This document shows positions 18,293-29,000 of a stretch of DNA of 64,000 nucleotides, piece after piece. The notes under the pieces are model-generated. The model was not told the DNA's origin and searched no databases. It saw only the letters and a list, made by a program, of their open reading frames with translations. The DNA comes from Adhaeribacter swui (GTDB lineage: Bacteria; Bacteroidota; Bacteroidia; Cytophagales; Hymenobacteraceae). The position numbers and the translations under genes were made by a program. Where the stretch lies: NCBI RefSeq assembly GCF_014217805.1, contig NZ_CP055156.1, positions 310,001 to 374,000 of the forward strand. The letters are read 5' to 3'. Every line of letters begins with the position of its first letter. Within the stretch, counting starts at the first letter, position 1.

Positions 18293-20278
18293 ATGAAAAA
18301 ATTTATACTTGCTAATTCAATACCACGATGGGTCATTTTATTGATCGATCAGGTTATTACAAGCTGGTCATTTGTATTAGCCTTTTTTGTAATAACGCAG
18401 TTTGAATTTTCAAACATATTGAGAGGGCATTTCTTTATATATACTGGTTTATACTGCATTATTTCGCTGAGTGTATTCTTTCTCATGCGTATCCATACCG
18501 GAGTAATCAGGTATTCCAATACGCAAGATATAGTCAGAATATTTTCGGCCGTATTAGCTACCAGCTTTATCTACATCTTAGTGTTAAGCATGGTAGTAAT
18601 TCCAGTTTACCATATTGATACTGTTAATATTTTTACAGTTCTTCTGATTAACTTTTTTATCTCTTCCTCTTTACTGGTAATGTTAAGAATAGGAGCAAAA
18701 AGCTTTTTCCAATTCATCAAAAGAAGCACTGCTACCGAAAAAGAAACCGTACTTATTTTTGGTTCAGATACCAGTTCTATGCTGATAAAACGTGCTTTGG
18801 AACATAGTAACTCCAGCCGGTTTGTTATTGCTGGCTTCATCGACGATAATTACCAGAATGTAAATAAATACATTCAACAGAAGAAGGTATATCCGGCTAT
18901 CAACATTGAGCAATTACGCCTAAAGTTGAAAGTAGATAAGGTAGTGGTAATGAGTGAGGATTTAAAAACTGAAGGTAGAAAGAAAATAGTTGAGAAATGC
19001 TTGGAAATAGGCTTGAAGGTATTAACTGTTCCTCCTACTGAACAATGGATTTCTGGTAAACTACGGGTTAATCAAATAAAAGACCTTAAAATTGAAGATT
19101 TATTACAGCGTGATCCAATCGTTATTCAAAGCGACAATATTTCGAGAGAGATAACCGGTAGACGTGTTTTAGTAACAGGTGGTGCAGGTTCTATAGGCTC
19201 CGAAATTGTAAGACAAGTACTTACTTTTGATCCGGCTATGGTAATTATCTGCGATCAGGCTGAGTCACCTTTGCACGAGCTGCAGTTAGAAGTTGAAGAA
19301 GCGTTTCCGGATGCAAACATAAAGATCTACATTTCGAACATTACAAATTATAATCGGATGTATTCTCTTTTCGAAGATTTTAATCCGGAGATTGTTTTTC
19401 ATGCGGCCGCTTACAAACACGTGCCTATGATGGAGAACAACCCACCAGAAGCTATCCTGACTAACATTTTGGGCACCAAAACTTTAGCTGATTTATCGAT
19501 TGCTTTTGATGTAGAAAAGTTTGTGATGATATCTACTGATAAAGCCGTAAACCCAACTAATATCATGGGGGCTTCCAAGCGGATTGCTGAGATTTACATT
19601 CAATCTTTGAACGATGTAAATGTTCAGTCGCTGAATAATATCAATTACATTAGCTCCCGGTTAAATGATCTTACTCATTCTAAAACTAAGTTTATAACTA
19701 CGCGTTTTGGTAATGTGTTAGGTTCTAATGGTTCAGTAATTCCGCGCTTCCGGGCTCAAATTGAAAAAGGAGCGCCGCTTACTGTTACGCACCCCGAAAT
19801 TACCCGCTATTTCATGACTATTCCGGAAGCGGTTCAATTAGTACTGGAAGCTGGTAGTATGGGCAAAGGTGGAGAAATCTTCTTATTTGATATGGGAGAA
19901 CCCGTTAAAATTGCCGATTTAGCCCGGAAAATGATCAAATTGGCTGGCCTAATTCCGGATGTAGATATTAAGATTGTTTATACTGGTTTGCGCCCCGGTG
20001 AGAAATTGTATGAAGAGTTGTTGAATAAAGAAGAAGAATCTATTCCAACGCACCACAATAAGATCAAGATTTCTAAAGTAAGAACTTACCTTTACGATAA
20101 GGTAGTTAGCGATATTAAAGAGCTCATTAACTTAGTTCAAAAAGAGAACGACGATTTTGAGGTAGTTAAGAAAATGAAGGAAATTGTTCCAGAGTTTTTA
20201 AGCAAAAACTCTAAATACGAAGAATTGGATTATAACTCATCAAAAAACAATCCTTTATTGATTCAACAAGCCAGCTAA
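18293..20278 (+). CDS. CapD/WbpM-type nucleotide-sugar 4,6-dehydratase (membrane-bound)
   Basis: 661 residues of the FlaA1/WbpM/CapD family that modify UDP-GlcNAc-type sugars for capsule or O-antigen. Four membrane helices (about 10-140) are followed by a CoA-binding-like Rossmann domain (VLIFGSDTSSMLIKRAL, about 155-171) and the catalytic extended-SDR domain starting with VLVTGGAGSIGSE at about 291. ISTDKAVNPTNIMGASKR contains the Met/Lys pair (about 425 and 429) that replaces the usual YxxxK in the large WbpM-type enzymes. The acting face is cytoplasmic. A long palindromic terminator follows; the next gene is a membrane mannosyltransferase, in line with surface polysaccharide work. Confidence 0.93.
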   Translation: MKKFILANSIPRWVILLIDQVITSWSFVLAFFVITQFEFSNILRGHFFIYTGLYCIISLSVFFLMRIHTGVIRYSNTQDIVRIFSAVLATSFIYILVLSMVVIPVYHIDTVNIFTVLLINFFISSSLLVMLRIGAKSFFQFIKRSTATEKETVLIFGSDTSSMLIKRALEHSNSSRFVIAGFIDDNYQNVNKYIQQKKVYPAINIEQLRLKLKVDKVVVMSEDLKTEGRKKIVEKCLEIGLKVLTVPPTEQWISGKLRVNQIKDLKIEDLLQRDPIVIQSDNISREITGRRVLVTGGAGSIGSEIVRQVLTFDPAMVIICDQAESPLHELQLEVEEAFPDANIKIYISNITNYNRMYSLFEDFNPEIVFHAAAYKHVPMMENNPPEAILTNILGTKTLADLSIAFDVEKFVMISTDKAVNPTNIMGASKRIAEIYIQSLNDVNVQSLNNINYISSRLNDLTHSKTKFITTRFGNVLGSNGSVIPRFRAQIEKGAPLTVTHPEITRYFMTIPEAVQLVLEAGSMGKGGEIFLFDMGEPVKIADLARKMIKLAGLIPDVDIKIVYTGLRPGEKLYEELLNKEEESIPTHHNKIKISKVRTYLYDKVVSDIKELINLVQKENDDFEVVKKMKEIVPEFLSKNSKYEELDYNSSKNNPLLIQQAS

Positions 20279-20305
20279 CCTGTAGACACAAGTCACTAGC
20301 TTAAA

Positions 20306-20356
20306 AAACTAAAAAGCGCCGAAAACTAAATTTTAGTTTTCGGCGCTTTTTAGTTT
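20306..20356. terminator. Very long palindromic terminator
   Basis: A perfect 25-bp inverted repeat with a single central base: the arm begins AAACTAAAAAGCGCCG and its complement ends CGGCGCTTTTTAGTTT. The inner pairs will open to form a loop. It lies 27 bases after the sugar-dehydratase stop. Confidence 0.85.
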
Positions 20357-20506
20357 CTAGAAACTTGGTTTTAATCTATCCTAATGTATACATGGAAGGT
20401 ATTAGATGAAGCTTTTTCTCTGTGGATATGGTATAGACAACTTAATGTTTAAGAACTGAATGAAATTCGCAGTAACAAAGTTTAGAGTGTTTATAACTTT
20501 ATCTTA

Positions 20507-21667
20507 ATGAAATTACCAAGAACTTGGGCCAATAGAATTGTTTTTAAGTCTATACTCATTCCTTATATTCTTCATACTGTCTTGGTATTTGGTTCTGTGT
20601 ATTTTCTGGCTGATTTCTTTCCAAAAAACAGATTTGAAGGTTTCATTAACCCCGCATTAGATCATTCTTCTTTTTTCATCAAACAACTGCTAACCTGGGA
20701 TGCTCATTGGTTTACTTACATTGCTGAAACCGGTTATACGGAAAAAACAACAGTTTTTTTCCCTTTGCTCATCATTCTTATTAAAACATTATCTTCTTTT
20801 GGAATAGAAACAGGACTAGCTGGCTTTGTGATCTGCAATGTATTTACTTTTCTCACCTTCATTGCTTTTTACAAATTGGGTCGATTATATTTTACGGAAA
20901 GTGAAACCAGAAGAGCTTTAATGGCTTTGGCTGTATTTCCGACCTCTTTTTTTCTGAACAGCGTATATTCTGAGTCCCTTTTCTTATTTTTTTCTTTTCT
21001 CTGCCTCTATACTGCCCAACAAAGCAAATACATGACAGCAGGCATACTTGGGGCCTGTGCTGCCCTTACCCGAAATTTAGGTATATTTTTATGCTTGATT
21101 CTAGCTTACCAAATATGGTTAGATTACAAAATAAAACATAAACTAGATTGCTCTATGTTAGCAATTCTTTTTATTCCCTTAGCTTTATTAGCCTATATAT
21201 TGTTTAACTTTATTGCGTTTGATGATCCAGTTGGTTTTGTGAGCAATCAGGAGTTCTGGGGACGTAAGTTTAGTCTGCCTTTAACAAATTTGCGGCACGG
21301 GTTTGTTATATTCCGGGAAGATTTACATCATGGCTTTACCCCGCCCTACTATGGCAATAACTTAAGTTTCATTCTTACGGTCCTTAGTCTCGGAATTATG
21401 CTTTTGCTTAGTGTACCTTCTAAAATAAGGTTACCTCAATCATACCTAATCATTGGCTGGTTGTGGTTACTTATACCGCTTTTTTCGGCGGCGATGCCTT
21501 TTCAGCCTCTATATAGTTTATCCAGATTTACACTACTAATTTTTCCCATATACTTTTTTTGGAGCAGATTTAACTTGCCTGTACTGTATTATTGTTATAT
21601 CGGAATTAGTAGTATTACGCTGGTGAATAGTGTCTGTCTGTTTGTAAATGGATGGTGGGTCGGATAA
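20507..21667 (+). CDS. PIG-V-like membrane mannosyltransferase family protein
   Basis: 386 residues with about nine to ten membrane helices. The first extracytoplasmic loop has WDAHWFTYIAETGYTEK followed by FFPLLIILIK, and a later segment reads FPTSFFLNSVYSESLFLF; these match the GPI mannosyltransferase II (PIG-V) family, a GT-C fold that uses lipid-linked mannose. Bacterial members are of unknown acceptor. The acidic Asp at about 65-66 in the WDAHW loop is the expected catalytic position. It starts 228 bases beyond the sugar-dehydratase gene, behind its terminator, so it has its own promoter. Confidence 0.85.
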   Translation: MKLPRTWANRIVFKSILIPYILHTVLVFGSVYFLADFFPKNRFEGFINPALDHSSFFIKQLLTWDAHWFTYIAETGYTEKTTVFFPLLIILIKTLSSFGIETGLAGFVICNVFTFLTFIAFYKLGRLYFTESETRRALMALAVFPTSFFLNSVYSESLFLFFSFLCLYTAQQSKYMTAGILGACAALTRNLGIFLCLILAYQIWLDYKIKHKLDCSMLAILFIPLALLAYILFNFIAFDDPVGFVSNQEFWGRKFSLPLTNLRHGFVIFREDLHHGFTPPYYGNNLSFILTVLSLGIMLLLSVPSKIRLPQSYLIIGWLWLLIPLFSAAMPFQPLYSLSRFTLLIFPIYFFWSRFNLPVLYYCYIGISSITLVNSVCLFVNGWWVG

Positions 21668-21994
21668 TTTTTCTTATACTGCATCCAAGTAAAAGCCTTG
21701 AGAGGTGTTATCCTTTATTAATAATATTTTGCTTTTACCGTTTTCAATTTCAGTTTTACCTTTTGTCCACTATTTAGCATATAGTTAAACCGTTCTTATA
21801 ACCATGCCCGCGGCAGGAATAGGTTTTTAAAATCTATATTAACGCTGCTATCCGTAACCATGCATTGACTGCTATTGTGGGTGGCAGTAATAAAGGCTAC
21901 TTCATCCATTATCTGGATAGTATCGTAATGGTTCGGAAAAACTGTTTTCAACACGCAGCTCTCCGACTGCCGACTGCTTTTTTTTCTTACAGGT
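21668..21994. other. Intergenic region, possible gene remnant
   Basis: No intact gene. On the minus strand a short frame (about 21810-21970) reads MDEVAFITATHNSSQCMVTDSS...DFKNLFLPRAWL and has a protein-like composition, preceded by an A-run and GCAGTCGGCAGTCGG repeats. It may be the end of a decayed gene, but I do not recognise the family. Confidence 0.3.
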
Positions 21995-22573
21995 TCATCG
22001 TATTTCCAATTCTAGAGCTAAAAAATGGGTAATTACCTGACTATTATTTTTAATCGGGTAAATGCTTATCTGACACAGGTATTCTTCTTTATTTAAACGA
22101 TAATTCAGGATACTTCCGGTAAAAGTTTCGCCGGCTTTTAGTTGGTTTTGAAGTTGTTCTATTTTAACGATAGACGTGTTTTCACCTTGTAAAAAAATAG
22201 GGGTTTGGCCGATAGCAAAGTTAGCGGGGTAACCCGTCATGGTTGTAAATCCGGGATTTACCCAGCAAATCACTTGCTCCGTATTTGTCAGCACCAATGC
22301 TTCGTAAGGGGATGTTAGCAAGGTTGGTAAATCAACGGACCAATTATATTCATGCGCCAACTGCGTAAGTTTCCGTAAATCGTTTATATTTCTACCCTTC
22401 CTAAATGAGTTCCAATAAGCAGTACCAGCCAAATCCCAGCTCATTAAAGGGTGCATGGTGATGGGTACAGATTTGAGTTGATCTTTGATTTTCTGGCATT
22501 TACCCCGACTTAAAGAAGCCAGGTACATATCCAATCCCAACATCGCATTTAAATTGGTAGGCTTATTTCCCAT
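21995..22573 (-). CDS. PAS-domain protein, LOV-like without the photoactive cysteine
   Basis: 192 residues from the chosen start. The N-terminal 90 residues have no recognised motif (MYLASLSRGKC..., HPLMSWDLAG). The C-terminal half is a PAS domain of the LOV branch: EQVICWVNPGFTTMTGYP, then GQTPIFLQGENT, then AGETFTGSILNYRLNKEEYLCQISIYPI and THFLALELEI. In photoactive LOV domains the third segment is GxNCRFLQ; here Cys and Arg are replaced (TPIFLQ), so a flavin-cysteinyl photocycle is not expected. The start at 22573 is preferred over a start at 22597 because AAAATTTTAAAAATG is the same start context as the DUF4188 gene. No output domain is attached. Confidence 0.8.
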   Translation of the reverse strand: MGNKPTNLNAMLGLDMYLASLSRGKCQKIKDQLKSVPITMHPLMSWDLAGTAYWNSFRKGRNINDLRKLTQLAHEYNWSVDLPTLLTSPYEALVLTNTEQVICWVNPGFTTMTGYPANFAIGQTPIFLQGENTSIVKIEQLQNQLKAGETFTGSILNYRLNKEEYLCQISIYPIKNNSQVITHFLALELEIR

Positions 22574-22676
22574 TTTTAAAATTTTTCGAGTTAGCACATT
22601 TAAGCTTAATAATTAATCAGAAAGCTGGTACACAAATACCAGGTAGCTACTAGCGTATGCTACCTGGTTATTTAGC

Positions 22677-25007
22677 TTAAAGTGTTAGGGTATTGTTAAT
22701 GGTTTTCCGCAGGAATTTAGCAGCGGCTACCATTTCGGTTAGCGCTTCCTTGGTTTCGGGCCATTGCCGGGTTTTTAAGCCACAATCCGGGTTAATCCAT
22801 ATTTGATCAGCCGGAATTACTTTTTTGGCTTTTTCTAACAAGTTTACCATTTCGCTTTGGGCTGGTACCCGGGGCGAATGAATATCATATACTCCGGGAC
22901 CAATTTCATTCGGGTACTGAAAATCAGCAAAAGCATCTAGTAACTCCATTTGCGAACGCGAACATTCAATGGTGATCACATCCGCATCCATGTCGGCGAT
23001 ATTTTGAATAATATCATTAAATTCGGAATAGCACATGTGCGTGTGAATTTGGGTGGTATCCTGCACCCCGCTGGCGGCTAGCCGGAACGCCTGGACGGCC
23101 CATTGCAAATAGTTCGGCCAATCGGCTTGGCGTAAAGGCAAGCCTTCCCGGATTGCTGGCTCATCAATTTGAATAATTTTAATACCGGCTTGCTCAAGAT
23201 CAAGTACTTCATCCCGGATAGCCAAAGCTATTTGCGTGCAGGTTTGGGAACGAGGTTGGTCATTACGCACAAAGGACCATTGCAAGATGGTAACCGGTCC
23301 CGTTAACATCCCTTTTACCCATTTATTTGTTAATGATTGGGCAAACTTGGTCCATTGCACCGTCATAGAAGCAGGACGGTAAACGTCGCCGTAGATAATG
23401 GGCGGTTTCACACACCGGCTCCCGTAACTTTGTACCCAGCCATTTTGGGTAAAAACAAACCCGGCTAGCTGTTCTCCAAAATATTCTACCATATCATTGC
23501 GTTCAAACTCCCCGTGTACTAATACATCCAAGTCAATGTCTTCCTGAAAACGAATAGTTGCTTCGGTTTCCCGTTGAATCAATTGGTTGTATTCCGACTG
23601 ACTCAGCTCTCCTTTCTTAAATTTAGCGCGCCAGCTTCTTACTTCGGGTGTTTGCGGAAAAGAACCAATGGTGGTAGTAGGAAATAACGGCAAGTTCAAA
23701 GATTTCCGCTGAGCTTGGCGGCGAACAGTAAACTCGTTTTTTCGTGCAGTGTCCTGTTCAGTAATTGCCTTAACGCGTTGTTTTACCGCAGAATCATGAA
23801 TAAGCGCCGAGGTTTGCCGCCGGTGAATAGCCGCTATATTTTCCTGTAGTTTTTCAGCTGACCTAGGAGAATCTTTACCACTCACCAATTCTTGCAAGGT
23901 TACTATTTCCGCGAGCTTTTGCTTGGCAAAAGCCAGCCACTGTTTTATTTCTGGTAATAATCCTTCCGCATTAATTTCCAGATCTAAGTCACAAGGAACA
24001 TGTAACAAAGAACAGGAGGAAGCAATCATCAGGTTAGCAGTTCCAATTTTTGCCGCGGCTTTTTTAATGAGCGCTAACGATTGCTGAAAGTCATTTTTCC
24101 AGATGTTGCGACCATCCACTACACCTAAAGATAATTGCACATGTTGTTTTAATAAATTACTTTCCAGGATATCATCTAACTGCGACGGGCAGCGTACCAG
24201 ATCTAAATGCAGGGCGTTTACTGGTAAGGATAGGGCAGTTTTTAAATTTTCGCCATAACAATCAAAGTAATTGGTAAGAATTGTTTTCAGGTATGGAAAA
24301 CGTTTCTTAATTTCTGTATAGGCGTATTTAATAGCTTGTTGTTCTTCCGGACTTAAATTCAGAGCGAAACAAGGTTCATCAAATTGTACCCAATCTACTT
24401 GGTAAGCTTTTAACTTTTCCAGAATATCCAGATATACCGGCAGTAAGTTTTTAAGCAAATCCAAGCGATGGAAGCCGGCTTCTTTTTCTTTTCCCAGTAG
24501 TAAGTACGATACAGGACCGAGTAAAACCGGTTTAGTTATAATTCCTAATTGTTTTGCTTCGTAAAACTCATCAATGATTTTAGTGGAGAAAAGTTTGAAT
24601 TGCTGATTGGCGTGAAACTCCGGAACGATGTAATGATAATTGGTATCGAACCATTTAGTCATTTCCATGGCAGTTATGTCTAAGCCATTTTTTTGATAAC
24701 CTCGGGCCATAGCAAAGTAAAGATCTAAGTCCGTGTTACCTTCCTGGCGAATTACCTCGTAGTAACGTTGCGGGATAGCGCCTACCGTAAGCGACATATC
24801 CAGAACCTGGTCATAAAAAGAAAAGTCATTGGAGGGTATTAAGTCAATGCCGGCATCTTTTTGCAGCTTCCAATTGTGCTGCCGGATGGCTTTGCCGGTA
24901 TTTACCAGTTCCGAAAGAGAAGATTTGCCTGACCAGTAGTTTTCGCAGGCTTTTTTGAGTTCGCGGCGGCTACCAATGCGCGGATAGCCTAAAACATTTG
25001 TTTTCAT
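22677..25007 (-). CDS. metE: Cobalamin-independent methionine synthase
   Basis: MetE transfers the methyl group of 5-methyl-tetrahydropteroyltri-glutamate to homocysteine using zinc. It is 776 residues, the full two-barrel length. The start NVLGYPRIGSRRELKKA is the family N-terminus; the C-terminal barrel has TTTIGSFPQTPEVR, GEFERNDMVEYF, the zinc ligands in HTHMCYSEF (about 656-662) and NPDCGLKTR (about 740-748), and QIDEPAIREGLP. The gene is preceded by a cobalamin riboswitch on the same strand, so it should be repressed when B12 is available, presumably because a B12-dependent MetH exists elsewhere in the genome (inference). Confidence 0.98.
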   Translation of the reverse strand: MKTNVLGYPRIGSRRELKKACENYWSGKSSLSELVNTGKAIRQHNWKLQKDAGIDLIPSNDFSFYDQVLDMSLTVGAIPQRYYEVIRQEGNTDLDLYFAMARGYQKNGLDITAMEMTKWFDTNYHYIVPEFHANQQFKLFSTKIIDEFYEAKQLGIITKPVLLGPVSYLLLGKEKEAGFHRLDLLKNLLPVYLDILEKLKAYQVDWVQFDEPCFALNLSPEEQQAIKYAYTEIKKRFPYLKTILTNYFDCYGENLKTALSLPVNALHLDLVRCPSQLDDILESNLLKQHVQLSLGVVDGRNIWKNDFQQSLALIKKAAAKIGTANLMIASSCSLLHVPCDLDLEINAEGLLPEIKQWLAFAKQKLAEIVTLQELVSGKDSPRSAEKLQENIAAIHRRQTSALIHDSAVKQRVKAITEQDTARKNEFTVRRQAQRKSLNLPLFPTTTIGSFPQTPEVRSWRAKFKKGELSQSEYNQLIQRETEATIRFQEDIDLDVLVHGEFERNDMVEYFGEQLAGFVFTQNGWVQSYGSRCVKPPIIYGDVYRPASMTVQWTKFAQSLTNKWVKGMLTGPVTILQWSFVRNDQPRSQTCTQIALAIRDEVLDLEQAGIKIIQIDEPAIREGLPLRQADWPNYLQWAVQAFRLAASGVQDTTQIHTHMCYSEFNDIIQNIADMDADVITIECSRSQMELLDAFADFQYPNEIGPGVYDIHSPRVPAQSEMVNLLEKAKKVIPADQIWINPDCGLKTRQWPETKEALTEMVAAAKFLRKTINNTLTL

Positions 25008-25189
25008 TTTTTGGTGTTAGTTAACAATAATTTGATTTATTGTTCCCGGCGCTCTTGCTTAAAAGCGCTCCCGGTTAATAACTACACACAAATGGACATG
25101 ATGCTACAATTCCCACTCGGGCAGGAGCAGGAGATAAATAATAGAAAGTCCAAGGTGTAGCTTTATAATCGCGAAAGCTTTCACCATCT

Positions 25190-25380
25190 GGCAAACTCGG
25201 CAAGTCTCCTGGCTTGAGGCATTTTATTCAACCTTCCCATAATGCCTGAGCAATACAGTGGTTCTGGAATACGCCGGGGCGTATTTGAATAAAACTTGGC
25301 TACCTCTTACAGTTGCGCGACAGCCCGTGATTTACACACGGTTCCTTTTTAATTGCCCTCTCGGGCAAACCTATAAGTTT
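25190..25380 (-). promoter_or_regulatory. Cobalamin riboswitch controlling metE
   Basis: Read on the minus strand, the leader contains the landmarks of the cobalamin aptamer in the right order: GGAACCGTGTGTAAATCACGG (complement of 25325-25345), CGCAACTGTAAGAGG (25303-25317), CCACTG, GGGAAGG, and the B12 box AAGCCAGGAGACTTGCC (25199-25215). About 180 bases separate the box from the metE ATG. I see no T-run terminator between them, so control may act on translation. A 66-codon plus-strand frame here is an artefact of this RNA. Confidence 0.92.
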
Positions 25381-25390
25381 GGGATGAAAC
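25366..25390 (-). promoter_or_regulatory. Putative promoter of the riboswitch-metE transcript
   Basis: On the minus strand TTTG is followed after 16 bases by TAGGTTTG (complement of 25366-25373), an exact TAnnTTTG box directly upstream of the riboswitch core. The same spacing is seen before mfd. Confidence 0.4.
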
Positions 25391-26046
25391 AAAAGTGTCA
25401 AAGAACAGGCTTCAAAACTAATGCATTTGAAACCATTAATCCTAATATTAAAGAGTAATAAGAAGTATTTTAAAAATTATACAAGATTATCCTATCATTT
25501 AACTCTACCATTGTGGTTGATGCACTGGATAATTAAACTAATCATTAAATGGAACATCCCATTTTAGCAGTTACATACTTACTTAAATATAAACCATTTA
25601 CAAATAAAGAACTCACCAAAATGAAGTTCGCTCGGACTAGTTAAACTTTGTGATTACTTTCGTAACATGCTGCGCAATGTAACAGTTGTTTGGTAAACCT
25701 GTCTAATTTAGCTCCTACTTTGTTATATAATCTTTATAAATTGTTTTAGGTAGAATACAACCTCTTTTAATGCATTTTTCGTCGTAATAAAAGTCTATTG
25801 ATCAACTTATTTACTTATAAAACAACTACCTGCCATATCTTAAAAGTAAGCTATTAGGCCCAGCACCTTCCGGCTGCCTACATTCTAAATCTTTTTTAAA
25901 AATTACCCTATTTTAGGTATTGCACCAAAATACTTTAGCCTTTACATTTATAGGCTCCTCTGCTGGCAGGCTTCCTATTAAGGGTTGATCTGCTATCTTT
26001 CTTCTACTTCTTCCATTTACCGGTATCTATTTCAAATTAAATTTGT
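25391..26046. other. Intergenic region between metE leader and the T9SS repeat protein
   Basis: AT-rich, no gene or RNA motif recognised beyond the metE promoter. TAAATTTG at 26038-26045 touches the ATG of the next gene and cannot be its -7 box unless translation starts further downstream. Confidence 0.4.
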
Positions 26047-29000
26047 ATGCAATTACATGTTCCTATTAACAGCTTGGTTCCAAGTAACCAGGTACTCCGT
26101 TTTGGATGGGTCAACCTTCTGTTTCTTTTACTACTCTATGTCATTGTCCCACTATCCTCAATTGCGCAGAACAAAATCTGGGATAAAACATTAGGGGGAA
26201 ATCTTTCGGATAATTTAGCTACTGTGCAACCAACCAGTGATGGAGGCTACATTGTAGGTGGCTATTCCGAATCGAATAGAAGTGGTGATAAATCGCAAGC
26301 CAATAAGGGTCAAGTATCAACTTACGATTACTGGATCGTCAAGCTAAAAGCCGATGGCACGAAGAGCTGGGATAAAACGATTGGAGGTTCTCATTTTGAA
26401 TTATTAACCGCTTTGCAGCAAACCCAGGATGGCGGCTACATTCTAGGTGGCTATTCCACTTCGGAAAAAAGCGGTGATAAATCAGAAGATAATAAAGGTA
26501 AAGAATTTTCTACTGATTACTGGATTGTGAAGTTAAATGCCGATGGAAGTAAAGCCTGGGATAAAACCTTTGGAGGCAATAAGGAGGATAACTTAACTTC
26601 GCTACAGCAAACCCAGGATGGCGGTTTCATTCTGAGTGGGACATCCACTTCGGATAAATCCGGGGATAAAACCCAAGCCGGTAAAGGTATCTGGATTGTG
26701 AAGCTACAAGCAAACGGCACGAAAGTATGGGACCGAACTATTATAGGTGGCGGAGAAAATAAAATTCAACAAACCCCCGACGGCGGCTATTTACTGGGCT
26801 CTACCTCTGGATACGGAATATTTGGGGAAAAAACGGATGTGGGTAAAGGCGAAACAGACTACTGGATTGTAAAGTTAAAGGCAGATGGGACAAAAGACTG
26901 GGACAAAGCCTATGGTGGAACCAGTTACGAACAATTTCAAGATATTCGACCAACTAGCGATGGCGGCTATCTTCTGGGTGGAAGTTCCTATTCTGATAAA
27001 GGCGGGGACAAGTCGGAAGCCAGTAGAAACGGGAAAAACTACCAGGATTGGCTTATTTATGACTACTGGGTAATAAAAATAAAAGCCGATGGTTCCAAAG
27101 AATGGGACAGGACCTTGGGTGGCTCCGCAGATGACCGCTTAAAAGTACTAATAGAAACCAAAGAAGGTACCTATTTACTGGGGGGAACTTCGGGCTCTCC
27201 GATTAGTGGCGATAAAACAGAAACATCCAGTGATTATAATGTAGATTACTGGGTAGTAAAATTAAAGGCTAACGGCTCTAAAATTTGGGATAAAACGTTG
27301 GGAGGGGAACAAGAGGATGAGCTGACTGCTCTCCAGCAAGTGGCAGACGGTAATTTTATTTTGGGCGGAACATCTTTCTCGGGAGCCAGTAAGGATAAGA
27401 GTGAACCTAACCGGGGCGAATGTGAAAGTAATTGCTCAACGGATTACTGGTTAGTGAAAATCGATAACAGTGGGGCTAACTTGAAACAATATATTGTTTT
27501 TAATCCTATTCCTTACAAAATCCTAGGCGATATGCCCTTTACGCTTTCAGCCACGGCTAGCTCAGGGTTACCCGTTTCTTTTAAAGTGGTATCGGGCCCA
27601 GCAACTTTAAAGGGGAATATACTAACGCTTACCGGAGTGGGCACTGTAACCATTAAAGCTACCCAGGCGGGCAGTGCTACCTATTTATCCGCAGAAGCTA
27701 CGCAAACCTTTTTGGTGCAGCCAGTTTCCTTAATCAGAAAAGGTTGGGATAAGACTTACGGAGGCAGCGCGGAAGATGTGCTCACGACCATGGTGGCGAC
27801 CACCGACGGTGGCTATTTAGTAGGTGGCACCTCTAATTCAGGTAAATCCGGTGACCGGAGCCAAGCAGGGGCCGGAAAAGATTACTGGATCATAAAAGTA
27901 GATCGCTCAGGCAAAAAGCAGTGGGATAAAAGTTATGGTGGCAACTATCAGGATAAATTAGCAACTATTATAACCACTCCGGATGGCGGTTACCTGCTAG
28001 GTGGCACTTCGGAATCGACTATTTCAGGCGACAAAACGGAAGCCGTTCGAGGTGGCGCAGATTACTGGTTAGTAAAAATAGATAGTACCGGTAAAAAGGA
28101 GTGGGATAAAACTTTGGGAGGCAACAACGAAGATATTTTAAACGCAGTTTTACCTACTCCCGACGGCGGTTATCTGGTGGGTGGGACTTCTAATTCTACA
28201 CATTCCGGGGATAAAAGTCAGGCCAGCAAAGGCCTGCAGGATTATTGGGTGGTTAAAATAACTGGAACCGGAAGAAAACTTTGGGATAAAACTTTTGGAG
28301 GCGGTGCGGCCGAAAATTTAGCTTCCCTAGCTATTTGTTCCAATGGAGACTATCTACTAGGTGGTTCATCCGGCTCCGGTTATAGCGGGGACAAAGAACA
28401 AAGTAAGCGTGGTATAATTGATTATTGGCTGGTGCGAATAACTGCTTCTGGCACGAAGATTTGGGATAAAGCTTACGGTGGTATAAAAAGCTCTTACCGC
28501 GATCCGGGAACTGACCCGACGGACACCACTAATGCTTATGTCAATTATTATGGTACCTCCACCCTTTCCGCGATTGTCGCTACGACAGATGGGGGCTTCT
28601 TGTTAGGCGGTACTTCTAATGCCGCAACCGGAAGGGAAAAAAGTGAAGATAATCTAGGTAAAAATTATACGGCCCGGAATAAGTACTGGGTAGTTAAGAT
28701 TGATGATAAAGGAAATAAGGTGTGGGATAAAACTTATGCCGGCGGCCTTTTCGAATCCACCAACGGTATTGGTGCCAATACTTATACCGTATACAGTGGC
28801 GATTCCGATCTCAAAGCTATTGTTTCTACACCGGATAATGGATTCTTACTAGCAGGCAATTCTACTTCGACCATAGGTAAAGACAAGACGGAAGCATTAA
28901 GGGGTGATTTTAACGATTATTGGGCAGTTAAGATTGATGCCCAAGGCAGGAAACAATGGGATAAATCATTAGGTGGATTGAGGTACGATTTTCTGGCAGC

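Noticed and set aside
25258-25458. 66-codon plus-strand frame
   Set aside because: It lies over the cobalamin riboswitch on the other strand and has no protein-like features.
26038-26045. TAAATTTG as a promoter box of the T9SS repeat gene
   Set aside because: It ends one base before the ATG, so a transcript from it would start inside the coding sequence.
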